From assembly GCF_022539315.1 (NCBI RefSeq), contig NC_066322.1, positions 16,440,765-16,504,764 on the forward strand: a DNA stretch of 64,000 nucleotides, given 5' to 3'. Source of the DNA: Serinus canaria (Eukaryota; Chordata; Aves; Passeriformes; Fringillidae). This document shows positions 35,215 through 47,100 of the stretch, piece after piece. The notes below the pieces were generated by a model. That model was not told the origin of the DNA. It saw nothing but the letters and a program-made list of their open reading frames with translations, and searched no databases. A program made the position numbers and the translations under genes. How positions within the stretch are numbered: the first letter of the stretch is position 1; every line of letters starts with the position of its first letter.

Positions 35215-36882
35215 GGTGGGGTGCTGTCACGGCCGGCGCGGCCGCGCTCCCTCTCTAAGCGCCGGGCACGGCGGCGGCGGCGGGCGTCACCCCCGAAACT
35301 CCTTCGGGGCGGCGGCGGGGAGACGACCTGCGGAAAGGCGACGCGCCCGCCGGTGAGGCCGGGGGCGCCGGCAAGGAGGGGCCGCTCGCTAGGGGCGGCG
35401 TGCCAGGTGGCAGCGCGCAGGTGGCTCCGGCCACCGCCCCCAGCCCCACTCGCCTCGCCCCCTCTTCCAGGAGTGCAGATAACTCAGCCTCCAACCACCA
35501 CCAGCCAACGCCTTTTACCCCCACCCCTCCCCCCCGCCCCCCCCGCTTTCCACCGTGGCCTTGGGGCCGCCCCGGACACTCTCCGACAGCCACTGCCGGA
35601 TTGCGGGGAGCAGGCAGTAACAGCAGCTGGGCACCGTTCTTCGGACGAGCGGGGGCTGAGTGAGCTAGGGGGTGCGGTCGGGTGTTATCCCGTCCCTCCA
35701 AGTGGGCACACCGCGCCTCCGTGTTTGCCCCTGCGCTGGCAGCCACGGCAGAAGCAGCGCCAAGCACTCTCCCCTACGAAACAGCTTATCACATCCCACC
35801 ACCCTGGACGGGCTGGCCGGCGCGGAGCTGTTACCGGGATGGGAGGGGGAGCCGTTGCAAACCCGACAGCCTAAACCTGGCGCCTGAGAGGCTGTTGCTG
35901 TCGGAGGGACTGATTCACGCATCCCGCGCGAACCACGATAACACGAAAACGAACAAAACGGAATCTCTCCTCCAGCCCGCAGCTGTCGGCGCCGCGCCAC
36001 ATTGCAGCTGCGAGCACTGAAAGCCGGGGCGGGGAAAGGAGACAAGGTGGGAAATCTCCTGCGAGAGTCGGGGGGGACCGGGTTAAACTAAACTACCCCG
36101 AGCCCACTCTTCGGGGAAAGGCCGAAGAGGTTCATTTAAACCCACACAGCACCGGGCCCCTTCTGCCGTTACACTTGACTTTGCGAGTTTTATGCAAGTT
36201 CGTTTGGGGGACTGGGGGGCCTTCGGAGGGTTGCAAACGGGGAAGAGAGGGAAGAGCCCCAGCCCACCAGGTGGGGTCCAGGAACTGCCCCGCAGATGGC
36301 GGCACTGGCTGCGCCACAAAGCTCCGGCCCGTCCGCGCCCGGCAGGGGCAGGGTTGCTCAGCGCTGCCGGGGAGGCGCCGCCCCCGGGTGGGAGCGTTGC
36401 TGCCCGGACCCACCTGTGCCTGCGTTCATCCTTGAGCAGGGGCTAGCAGCCAGCGGGCCCGCACCGAGGGGGCAGAGAAATCAAAGCGGCCCGATAACGC
36501 GTTACCCACCCGCGCCCCGACAGCGACGGCCGCCGCAGCCGTTGGGGGCTCCGGGCGCCGGCGCCTCTCCTGCCGCGTGTTTCCCTCCAAAAGTCACGCC
36601 GTGGAGGCGCCGCCGCTTCCCAAGGCCGGAGCTGGCCAGGCAGGTGCCGGGCCCGTGGGAAGGCGAGTCCCGCAGCCCACCTGGTCGCCGTTTGCCCTGG
36701 CTCCCGCTGGCCGCACCCGCCCGTCGGCCGTCACTGCGGGGGCGCGGGGCTGGCGCCGGACCGCGCGGCTAAGGCAGGGCCGGAGCGGCGCGGGGTCCCA
36801 GCCGAGAGGAGAGGGGTCGCTGCCGCCCCAGCCCGCCCGCCGGCAGCTGCCCACGCGAGGCGAGAGAAGAGAGAACCCTTAC

Positions 36883-36990
36883 CCATTTGGAGGGCCGAAG
36901 AAAGCTGGGCTGCGGACGGGGTATGCGCGACAGCCTGCTAATTTGTGTGATTTAAATTTAGTCTCCCTTTAAGGAGTAATGGTGCTTGAG
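36883..36990 (-). other. GFI1: candidate non-coding first exon of GFI1 (3' border at 36,883)
   Basis: On the minus strand the CpG island contains AATGG|GTAAGGG, a near-consensus donor with GT at 36,882-36,881. Paired with the possible acceptor GACAG|CACCCC (exon start at 35,223, just before the ATG), it would give a spliced 5' UTR as in mammalian GFI1. The upstream border given is arbitrary and the acceptor has a poor pyrimidine tract, so the model is tentative. Confidence 0.3.
36944..36954 (-). promoter_or_regulatory. GFI1-type binding motif in the GFI1 promoter
   Basis: The minus strand reads TAAATCACAC. It matches the first nine positions of the GFI1 consensus (TAAATCAC then A/T) with the essential AATC core. 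It lies just upstream of the candidate first-exon donor, inside the CpG island. GFI1 is known to repress its own promoter, so this is a plausible autoregulatory site. Similar 8-mers occur elsewhere in the window by chance. Confidence 0.35.
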
Positions 36991-37093
36991 TTTGCTTTTT
37001 TTTTTTTAACTTTTCTGTCTCTCTCAACTCCTTCAGAGCTCGGCCCCCTAAACCACAAATTCCACTTCCTGAGCGTTAGTTAGGAGCTTCTGC

Positions 37094-37118
37094 AAAAAAA
37101 AAAAAAAAAAAAAAAAAA
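37094..37118. repeat. A homopolymer (25 A)
   Basis: An uninterrupted A run lies in the GFI1 upstream region, between CpG-rich segments. Confidence 0.9.
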
Positions 37119-37711
37119 GCAAAAAGCGCCAAAGCCTCACAAATCAGTAGTGGTTCCCACCTCTGTTTCTCTCTCAGTTTTCCTTAAATGAAAACGTCTT
37201 ACCGTATTCCACATCACAGAGCTCGCTGAAGTGACATCGAAGTGTCATTCTGGAATCGGGCGTTTCGTTTCTCTCGGGGTTCTGCTCTAGAAATTACACA
37301 CATCTATCTGAACTATTCTTGGATCCCCTTCGACTTCCGCAACGAGAACAAGTCACAGATTCAAAACACAGATTGATTCGGGCGGGCAGAGGGCAGGGGC
37401 AGCCGGCGTTCGCCCTGCCCGCTGCGCGCCGCATCCTCTGCCCTTGGCCCGGCAGTGGGGGAACACACCTCCCGCCGCCATCGGGCCGTGCATGGCGTTG
37501 TTATCGGGGCTAAGGCCGGGCCCTGGGAGACGGAGACCTTTCCTAGGCTTGAAATAACTTGTTGTGGAAAACTCTTCTGGGATAAATACGCCCAACGGCG
37601 CTGAAAATACCTTAAGACCCAAGCCTAGAGGTTTGCTCATTTCCCTTCGCATTTAGGTAATGGTTAAATATGGAAGGGGTAGGCGAGAGGTGTCGTCCCC
37701 CCGTCCCGTTT

Positions 37712-37724
37712 CCCCCCCCCCCCC
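37712..37724. repeat. C homopolymer (13 C)
   Basis: An uninterrupted C run sits just upstream of the GFI1 CpG-rich region, within a polypyrimidine stretch. Confidence 0.85.
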
Positions 37725-39471
37725 TCCGGCTACTGTTGCTTGACAGCGATTCAAACACAAAGTCGAAAGCGGAGCGGAGCCAGGCAAAGTGGGGAGAGAT
37801 TGCTCTCCTCCTAGTCTGCGTGCCGGTGCTCAGGTGCTAACTCGGGGATGATCCGTGGGCACCGGCGACGAGAACGGTAACGGGGTTCGCATCAGGCAGC
37901 ATCCTGCACCAGTGGGGACCCCTGCGTTGCACAATGGGGAAGCCTGCTCCCTTCTGCAAAAAGAAAAGGGTTCGCCTTGTTTTGTGCACACACACGACCC
38001 CAAAAGACAGTTTTCCACGTCTGATCTCGGATTGCTAACGCAGCCAGGAAGTCAGGCTTAGGTCTTCGCTATCTTTCTGAGGCGGTTCTGGGCTTCGCTC
38101 TTAGACATCTCAGGCCATCAGTAACTTCGTTTCGATGACTGTAAGGTCGACTTAAGAGCGACATTGCAGTGAGCGAATCGAAGTTTAACACCATTTCGCG
38201 TTCAGAAACGACAGAAAAAAAACTTCAGCCTCCTTCACGCTCAGGAGTATATTGGCTTTGAGACCAGATGCTTTTTTTTTCACTACCAGTCCCGAAGCAT
38301 TTACAGAAAAATTAGCCACTTGGTGCTTGTAAGCCCCTGCTGTTCACAGGACTAGCCTGACTTCCCAAAATCTAATTAAGCAAGCCAATACCACCTCGAG
38401 TAAAACTGTCCAACAACTGTGTGATGCTTTACCGTGACACAAAAAGAAGCTGAAGAACACGACTGATACCTTCATTTTTGCCGGAAAGCTCCTGGTGCTG
38501 GGCACAGCAGTTTTACTTACGTCATCTGTGTACCGCAGTCGCCTTGCTGCCATTAGCCTTAGATTGATTACTCCGAAGATCATGCACGCCTTCAGCTTCA
38601 AGAATCAATGCTGGAATCAGTATAAATAACCAAATTAGAACAACTGGATGTAATTTCGTGTATGCGTCTTCGTTGACCCACTTTTGCAAAAACGGTCTCT
38701 CTCGTTTGCCTCTGAAATGGGATGATAAATTCACGCTCTTTCGTTTACCTTGCTACACATGTCTCTGACTGTGTAATGAAAGCACCAGAACACATTAAAT
38801 TACTAGTAACGCTCATAAATAATTATGACCTGGTTACAATAAAATACACATTGGTCTTTATATATGTAAATTTAAATGTGTACAGGTGCTGCTCTGGGCT
38901 GTAAAGCGTGGTGATCTCCGTTCGGAGGGTGCTTACAGCCTTCCAGGAAGCGGGATGGGCTGCCGGGCGCCGAGTGGCTCCTCTCGGGGCTGTCCTGCGG
39001 TAGGCACCCTGCTGAGCCCCTTGTGCTCAGCCCACCTGTGGACGGCTCTTTCTCACCTACTGAAGGTTAAACCCCTTCAGCAGAAATAAATAAATCAAAC
39101 GAGTGAACAAAGCAAATGCTTAGTCCAGCATATAATCTCTCGTCTGAACGTGGGTGCTGCACGGGCACGGGGAACGCACCTCCGGCTCCTGGGGTGTCAG
39201 CTTTCTCAAACGATTAGATGAGAAATGGTACGAAACTGGCTGCGTTTCGTGTTTTGCAAAACTAGCTCGTGCTGAAGCACATCCTCTGCTTTCCCGGATC
39301 TCGGCTGGAGGGGCGATTTGTTTCACGCCGCCGGTGAGGACAGGGGAAGCGGGGCGCAGGCGCTGCCCACTGAGCGGTGCCGAGGATGACCCGAAGCTAC
39401 CTGCGAAGTTTTGTTTTTGGCTCTGTCACGGGAAGGTGCGCGAGCAGCAGCCTTGCCCGGGACGTGGCTGC
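37725..39471. other. intergenic DNA between GFI1 promoter and tandem array
   Basis: GC and CpG content alternates between moderate and low. No protein-like frame was recognised. It may carry upstream regulatory elements of GFI1, which I cannot confirm from sequence. Confidence 0.4.
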
Positions 39472-39735
39472 GGGTCATGGCACGGGCCGGCGGTAGCGGG
39501 GGCCGTGAGGGCTCGCACAGCTTACACAGCCCGCTCTGCCCGCGGGTCATGGCACGGGCCGGGCCGGCGGTAGCGGGGGCCGTGAGGGCTCGCACAGCTT
39601 ACACAGCCCGCTCTGCCCGCGGGTCATGGCACGGGCCGGGCCGGCGGTAGCGGGGGCCGTGAGGGCTGGCACAGCTTACACAGCCCGCTCTGCCCGCGGG
39701 GCCCGGCACGGGCCGGAGGTAGCGGGGGCCGGGCG
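39472..39735 (+). repeat. 77-bp GC-rich tandem repeat, 3 full copies plus a partial
   Basis: The copies are at 39,472-39,543 (72 bp, lacking five bases GGGCC), 39,544-39,620 and 39,621-39,697 (77 bp each, almost identical), and a diverged partial copy from 39,698. Each unit begins GGGTCATGGCACGGGCC and ends CCCGCTCTGCCCGC. Copies 2 and 3 differ at about one base, so the amplification is recent. The repeated Met-start frames come from the array and are not genes. Confidence 0.95.
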
Positions 39736-39739
39736 CGGG

Positions 39740-42390
39740 GCCGCCTCCTGCACGCGGGCTGCTGCCTCACGTGCCCGCGGGCGGTGGCGCGAGGCCGGCG
39801 AGGCGAGAAGCCCTGAGGGGAGCTCTCAGCAGCCTCCTACAGCCATCGTCCCTGGGCTCTTCCCACCCGGAGAGGGGCTGCTGTCTGCACTATCAACATG
39901 CCGAGCAAAGGTGAAGAGGTTTAGCTTTTATTCTTGGTTTACGGTGTGACCTGTGCGCCGCAGCTCAGTAACTATTGAGATGGTCTTGCGTGTGCAGTGT
40001 CGAGCTGTGTGACAATGCCAAGTGCTCTGTGGTCCAGCGTGGAAAAGCCATACGCTAAGCGCAGAGCTGGCACAGCGATGTAATTCATGGGAAATGTAAG
40101 GCTGGGTTTTAACGAAGTTACTCTAATGCTTCTCTCAAAGGGAGTGTGATATTCAAAGTTAAACATAAAAACTTGGTAAGATGCATTTGAATGCAATGGC
40201 ACATGATTGTTATACCACAGTGACAAGAGAGGGGAAGAAATAAATAAAAGGAGGGGTTTAAAGTAGGGTGGGATTATGTTACAGTCGTGTTTAAGATCGA
40301 AGAGCTACTCAGTGTATGTAACTTACTGCACGGTTTACAGTAGCTGCCTGGTGTCAGCGTTAGAGCTAAAACATCAGATAAGGCACCAAAAGTGTCAAGC
40401 TGGAGGTGAGATCTTTGCGTTCAGAAGTGATGAGACACTTTGCAATAGGAGGAAGGGTTTGAAGAACAGGATTTGACAGGTTAGCTGCTTGGTACAGAGG
40501 GGAGGAGAAGCAGTTTCCTGTGTGGGGGAGTCAGGACTGGGAGAAGACAGCAAAAAGGATGATACTGTGGGGAATTTATACCCACTTTAAAGTGATAAAA
40601 CTTGGGATCACAGTTAGGCAGAACCGCTCCACTATGAAAAGCTGTTAGAACTTGTAGCACTGTGCATTCCCTTGGGAAGTGTGTCTTTACATTTGTAAGA
40701 CTTTTTAAAAGTTACTTTTAACGCGTTGCTTGTTGTTTATTTTTTTCCCCCAGCATCTTATCACTACCTTTTCTGTGGTCCTCCTTGTGGCATAAACAAA
40801 TGCTGTAAATATGTCAGAAATTATTCAGTGATTTTGATTGCAATTTTTTTGATTGCTGGGGAAACCAAAGAAACTTCTGCTCCCAGAGCAGATTAGAAAA
40901 TGATCACTGTGAGCACAAACTGGGGAGGGAAAGTGATGGTAGGCTATGGTGTTGAAGGCTGGAATGAAAGAGGGATTCCAGCTTTGGGAAGGAGCGGACC
41001 CAGAATGTACCTCCATTATGAACAGAAAACAGTTGAACAATAGTTACAGAACATAGACTATGCAAATGTTCTCATAGGAATTCTAGTTTTCATAGTGGGG
41101 CACCAGAAATTTCAGTCACTTGTGCAGTACTGTGCAATTCAAAGCGTTTACATGCTTTTTACCTTATGCTTTTAGTATTCATATTGAACTTTTCCAGCCT
41201 GCATGCAAGAGCAAATCTAAGCAATGTTTGTTAGAAGGTAATGAAAAAAAGGTCATGGTGTCTAGCACAATTAGCATGTTTTATTTGTTGACATATTGTT
41301 ATATATACTGTCTATTATGTTAATGATTTGTCATTATTCTGATGTATATTCAAGCTATAATACACACAGGCAAAGAGATTAGTGTAATTTATTTGCCAGA
41401 AGACTTGGAGAAAAAGCAGAATATTCTGAAGAACCTGTCCTGGGCTGTCTTTCTAGGATAGTCAGTGTATAACCAAGTCTGAAACTGCTGTATGTTCAGT
41501 AATTGACTTTTATCACTAGAAGAGCTGTAGTCAGCTGGATAAGGAGTTCTGCATATTTTATTTATACGATTATTCAGTATCTGTATTTATTCTATTTGTA
41601 TACTTTAAAACCACAAAAGTTTAGGAAATAACCCTTGCCATCTAATCTCATTTGCTATCACTTGAACAGTAAGTCAGTTATTGCAAAATCATAACACTTC
41701 ACTATTCAAACAGACAGAACTTTTATGGCCCTCCAACTGAATTTTACTCCTGCCACTTATTAGAGAACATTACCTTTAGGAGAGGCTTGCAGCTGGTATT
41801 GATGACAGGCAACAAGACACTTGTCACCTATCCTCACAGGCAACAATGATCCAGGTGCAAACATAAATTAGCAGATGCTCATTGGAAGGAAAGAAGACAA
41901 CTGCTACTCATTTGTGAACAAAGTGTTCCTGATTTGGTTTTGCATACATGACATTTTCAACAGGAATCTCTCAGCTAATCCAAGTCAGAAGTGGCAATTT
42001 CCATAGGCTGTAATTGGAGCTATATATTCACTGGTAGGATGTGGGGAAATTTGGCAGAAATACTGAAACAAGTTAGGAGCTGCAGAAATCAGTAATTTGT
42101 CTTATTGCAAAGATTGCACCTAGGCAGATATATTGTTATCAATATGGTTTGAGATGCCCATACTATGCTGTTTCCATACAGTCTTTATCATTCTTTGAGC
42201 ATTTGTTATCTCCTAGTCAGGCTGTTTCTTTCTGAAAACACATTTGAAATAAAGGGAAATGCCTAATGGAACTAGCAGGTGAATTCAGCAGAACACTTCC
42301 ACGCTCTTTGCAATTTTAAACAACTACATTGCTTCTTGTGGGTAGCAAGCCAGTTAACATACACACTGCCTATCAGTAGCAAACTTCAGC
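39740..42390. other. intergenic DNA between GFI1 and EVI5
   Basis: GC-rich to about 39.86 kb, then AT-rich. No coding exon, RNA gene or recognisable transposable element was seen. Confidence 0.4.
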
Positions 42391-42399
42391 ATCACTACT

Positions 42400-43838
42400 T
42401 TTTATTTAATAGAACAGTTGTAAACATTACTAAAAGAAGACTTAAGGATTGCCTAATTACATAAGAGAGCAATAACAGAATAGTCTTGACTCTAGACTGT
42501 GTCTGCAAGTGCACGTAAAGTGCATGTTCATATGACAACAGTAGAATATCTTGTTCTGTTCAAGAAGCTGAGGCTGTTTGACCAGATCTCAGTTTTCAGG
42601 AGACTGGAAGCAGATTGCTCAGCTCAACTCTTACTGCTTTGCTCAATTACAGCTATTTGGTGGTGGCACCAATAGCTTATTTCCTAGATAGCTGTGCAAT
42701 ATAAACTCTAAGAGGACTGAACATATTTCCACTGCACTGACTGTGTCTTTATTAAAACTAAGACATGAATAATTCTTCACCTTATCTGAACCTAGCTAGA
42801 GCCCGCAAGTAACTTTGTGGCAACCAAGGACTATAGCTTGAAAGGGACTAAACAGTAAATGTTGCAACCTTGTTAAATCATGAAAAATTTATTTTCATTA
42901 CATATACATGAAGGTAAAAGATTTCAGTCAATAGTGTTTTCAACAAGCATTTCTGACATGAGCCTGTTAGTGTAGCTAGGCTGAAACTTAATGCAAAGTT
43001 AGTGTTTTGCCTTTATTTAGTAATTCACTTTTAGTGTGTATATACAGAATTCATTTTCCTGTTAGAATACCAGAGACAGTAATATTGAAACATTTACATT
43101 CCTCATATAAAATGGAGTAATGTACATTTTCAGCTTGGTGTAGATACATAAATATGTACAAAATAAACATTATTGTAATTAACATATTCAGACCATTTAT
43201 TATTTAGCAACATCAAAAGCAGATGCACATAGATTTAAGTGAAAATGGTGAAAAACACCTTTATGACATTAGTGACCATTATTTGCATATATGAAGTAGT
43301 ACAGATAAAGGCTTGCCTTTCAAGCCTTCTGTGGGCATCCAATAACTTTAGTAAAAAAACAAAACTAATTGAGAAGCATAAGATAATTATATATATATGT
43401 GTCATGATCAGATGGTTTACTAGGGTCCATCTTGATCACAAAAGGATAACAATGTAAAACATACACATTTGTTCAGAGCATAAAATATTGCACAAAAGCA
43501 ACTTCTTTTGAGGAAAATAATTCCTGTGTTTGTGAACAGCAAAACTGCTTCTTACACATTAAAGAAATAATATATTTGCAGTTTCTAAACCAAAGAACAT
43601 TCAGTAATACTGTCAAAACTGTCATCCATCAACTTCTTCCCAGCCTGTTTTATGGCAATGGTATGTCATTAGCAAGATTTGGCAAAGAGAGAAGGCAGAT
43701 AGACAGTACTTGTATATATTTATCACAGGCCAGACCAAATCCAATAGTTACCTAAACCAACTGCTGGATGGTTTCAGTTCCCTCAAAATTTCAGCCTTAA
43801 AGAAATATGGAAGTCTTCAGTGCTAGTCACAGTGATAA
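42400..43838 (-). other. EVI5: EVI5 3' untranslated region (extent uncertain)
   Basis: AT-rich, non-coding sequence follows the EVI5 stop. Minus-strand AATAAA signals lie at 43,196-43,201, 43,012-43,017, 42,888-42,893, 42,748-42,753 and 42,401-42,406, so several 3' ends are possible. Sequence alone does not show which is used. The left border given is the most distal signal considered. Confidence 0.4.
43196..43201 (-). terminator. candidate EVI5 proximal poly(A) signal
   Basis: Plus-strand TTTATT reads AATAAA on the minus strand, about 640 nt past the EVI5 stop codon. It is the first canonical hexamer I found after the stop. More distal hexamers follow within 1 kb. Confidence 0.35.
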
Positions 43839-44144
43839 TCACACAGTAGTAGAGTAAGATTCTGTTCTTCTCTGCTTAGAAACCATCTTGTCTGAATTCC
43901 CAGTCTGAAGGGCACTTTCCTCAGTATCACTGTCACTGCTGTCTACAAGAGTGTGATCCAAAGACATCCGACCAGTCCTCCTGGGAAGATGAAAGTTCAC
44001 CCCACTCTCCTGTATGGAGTTAGTTATAAAATCTTCATCAGAAGAATGAAATGATTCATCATCTCCTGTGAAATGGTTGACAATGTGAATCCCATCAAAA
44101 GTGGGTTGGTCTGAGAAGTTTCTCTGGCCTTTTAGACATTTGAT
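43839..44144 (-). CDS. EVI5: EVI5 last coding exon (acidic C-terminus)
   Basis: This 306-nt segment (101 codons plus TGA at 43,839-43,841) follows the acceptor CTAACAG|ATC. It starts IKCLKGQRNF and contains a Ser/Asp-rich stretch (GDDESFHSSDEDF) and a second acidic Ser cluster (DSSDSDTEESA) that looks like casein-kinase-type sites. It ends RRTESYSTTV, the ESYSTTV end known from human EVI5. The final residues (S-T-T-V) resemble a class I PDZ ligand; that role is inferred. Confidence 0.93.
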   Translation of the reverse strand: MKCLKGQRNFSDQPTFDGIHIVNHFTGDDESFHSSDEDFITNSIQESGVNFHLPRRTGRMSLDHTLVDSSDSDTEESALQTGNSDKMVSKQRRTESYSTTV

Positions 44145-47100
44145 CTGTTAGAAAAAGTGGAAGTTGACAGTTAATCACAGCTCAAGAGTCCAGCAATAAA
44201 AAACCCAAACAATAAAAACCAAACCAAAAAAAAACAAGTGCATTTTCAAAAAATGACTTATTGAACTCTTACTGGATAAAATGAAAGATCAGAAAGTAGC
44301 ACATTTGATGATCACTTCAAGTATTACAGTTTTAAGGCTTAATAATCAAGGTACCTAGAATCCGTAATGAGAGATTCTGCTTTTACTGCATCTCTAAAAT
44401 CCCCACATGGATGGTTTCTATCTTCTGGAGAGGTCTATTTGTTTCGACAGCACTTTTGGCCTTAACATTTTACTTTTACAGCTCCATTCTCTCTCATATT
44501 GCCTGATTTCTTACTTGAGAAAGCACCCCCTTCAATGAACAGGGACCCAAGTAAATATTGCCAGCTTCTCAGTCACAGAAAAAAATCCCCAAGAGTATGT
44601 TTAGTTCAGTCTACATTGTAACATTAAGTGTCTTAATTATCTAATTCAGATCCAATGACATTTCACATCAAATAGTATGAGAGAAACATCTCTGCACAGC
44701 ATAAAGAGATTGTAGTTGCAATTTTAAGAGAACATCAAACAAGACAAAAATTGTTGTCTGACCATGGACAGATAACATTTTAATTCAACATGCTGCAGAG
44801 TGATACACAATTTCAAGCATATATTCAAACTACTCAAAACTAAGACCCAAAGCACTAAAGTTTGGCAAGTCTCCTATTAATTTAATGAAAATATAACTGC
44901 AACTCATGGAAGACACTCTGGAGGTTGGTTGCTTTTGTGGTGTTGTTTGATCTAGAATTTAATTTTTGTTAGCTTTTAGTAGAAAATACCTCAGGGTCAG
45001 TTTGACAGTCTGAGATATTAAGATAAAAAAATCCCAAGGATGCAGATAAATATTAAAAATGGATTATAGAACCTTCCTGATGTCACGCTAAAAGCTTAAA
45101 AGATGCACCTGATGCTAATTTGGAAGCAGCTTTTTACAATAAGAGACCTGGAGAACAAAAGGAATAAAATGATGAAGAGTTTCTTTACCAAAATCTGTTT
45201 GATATTTCAGAAATCAAATATTCATTTGATATGTAAGAAGTGCTTGTATGTTCTCAGTATTGACACCAATAGGAGATTTTTACCTGTCCATTTGGGGAAG
45301 AAGGCATCTCTGTACTTACCATGGGCTTGTGCAGAAGATGAGAATAAAAAAGGAGTTGAAAAAAGATCACAAGAGTCATAATCATGCTAGAAGGCATTAC
45401 ATTGCATATTAGCATGTAAAAACTCCAAATTTTGATGTTATAGCAAAAAATCCCTGTTAGGATAACGGGTACACGATGTAGATCTAAACCTTTGTGGTTA
45501 CTATGCATACTAACATTGGTTTTTTGCATTTTCTTCACATACACATAGGCTGCTGTTGTTTCGTGACTACTTTGTATAAATACAAGAAAAACAGAGCTCC
45601 ACACTTGTACAGCAAAACTCATGATGCAAGCAAAACCAGCTTATATAAAAAATAAATACATCTGGAATAGATAATTTTTACTGCTTATATACCTAGATGC
45701 AGAAAGCCTGGTACAGAAATTCTTGTGTTATTTAGAAATATTCTTGAAAATATCCTGCAATATGATCAGATTAGCTACCACATGAATTTTCCAAAACAGC
45801 TATCAATTTTAGTTACTAGGAAAATAAAACACAGAAACCCAACAATTTCTCTCCACCCTTACCACAGGAAAAAAAAGAACTGCTGTACAAGTGACTACGA
45901 ACTTCATATTAGAGTAAGAAATTATATGCTTTTAGGTCTGTACAGTTAAGCCATTGGTTCACCTGAAATTATAAAGCTGATACTCAATGTTAGTTGTTTG
46001 GAACACTCAGCCAAGCCAATGACCTCAACTGTTTTTCTGAAGACTTAAACATGATACCTTTAGATGAAGTTATTTAGGTAACATGACAAAATCATGGTTT
46101 CACGGTTTTAGGCAGCAACTGTTCCAAATGGGAGTCTGTGGAAAATGCTGTTGGTGAAGATAATCATGAATAGACACAGCCTTTGCCAGTTCCTAAAGGG
46201 AGTCTCAGAAGACACTGTGTTATCTTTGTGCATCCTTTCGTTAGAATAACAAATCTCTGACTTTCCAAAACACTTCTGATCTGCAGCTTTACACTTGCCT
46301 GCCTTTTTTCTTAAGCACTCCTCACACGTAAGGGGAAACAGACTGCTGTGAAGAAACATAACATACTGCAGAGAATACACACTACACATTTATCAGTGGT
46401 CATAGAGCTCCAGAATTTGTCTGTTTCAGGAATGGCCACCTCAGCCAGAACACTGTGGCATAGACCTTGTTTCTATTATGAGGATCAAATAGAATCTGGA
46501 GATTCTATTTGGCTGGAGAGCAACACTGCTGAAGAGGACAATGGGATCCTGACATAAGGATGGCTAACTCAAATCCACAACACCCCTGGGCAGTGAGGAA
46601 GGCTAACAGCATGCTAGGCTGCAATGACAAGGGCAAGTGCACTTTCGTAGTTGAAGATTGTTCAGAGGCCCTTCAACCTACTATTTGTCCAGGAGCATTT
46701 CTGAAGAAGCTTGGTTATTTGGAACTTTTACTGCAACAAGAAGGCTTTGTATGGCTTCTCAGAGTATTTGAAACAACTTGCAGACAGCCTGTACTCCAAT
46801 GCAATTAAATACCAGCAGCTAATGCCAGCGTAAAGCTTTAAAATTGAGGTTTCCTAAAATTAAGTTTTGTACTCTCATATAATTTTTACAGTCTATCAAG
46901 TGAGGCTCTACACTTCTAAAAGAAAAAGCAGTATCTTTTTTCAAGGGAGGAACATTACTGTACTTTTGGCTCAGGGCAATGGTCCACCAGCCTAATATGG
47001 TGTCTCCAACAGTGACAACATGATGTTCATATTACCAAGCCTCCATTCACTTGGCCAGAAGCTGTTGTAGCAAATATGAGTGAAATCTTTTTCTAGCTGC

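Noticed and set aside
35221..35874. 217-codon open frame on the plus strand, opposite the GFI1 promoter
   Set aside because: It is Arg/Pro/Ala-rich and explained by CpG-island composition. It has no domain, and it starts next to and antisense to the GFI1 ATG.
39411..39949. Repeated MARAGPAVAGAV-type open frames
   Set aside because: They come from the 77-bp tandem array. The period is not a multiple of three and there is no gene context.
46348..46808. Two adjacent open frames in the EVI5 intron, with a stretch around 46,590-46,640 resembling part of a CR1 ORF2
   Set aside because: The resemblance is limited to about 40 bp and the rest does not follow CR1, so I did not annotate a repeat or gene.
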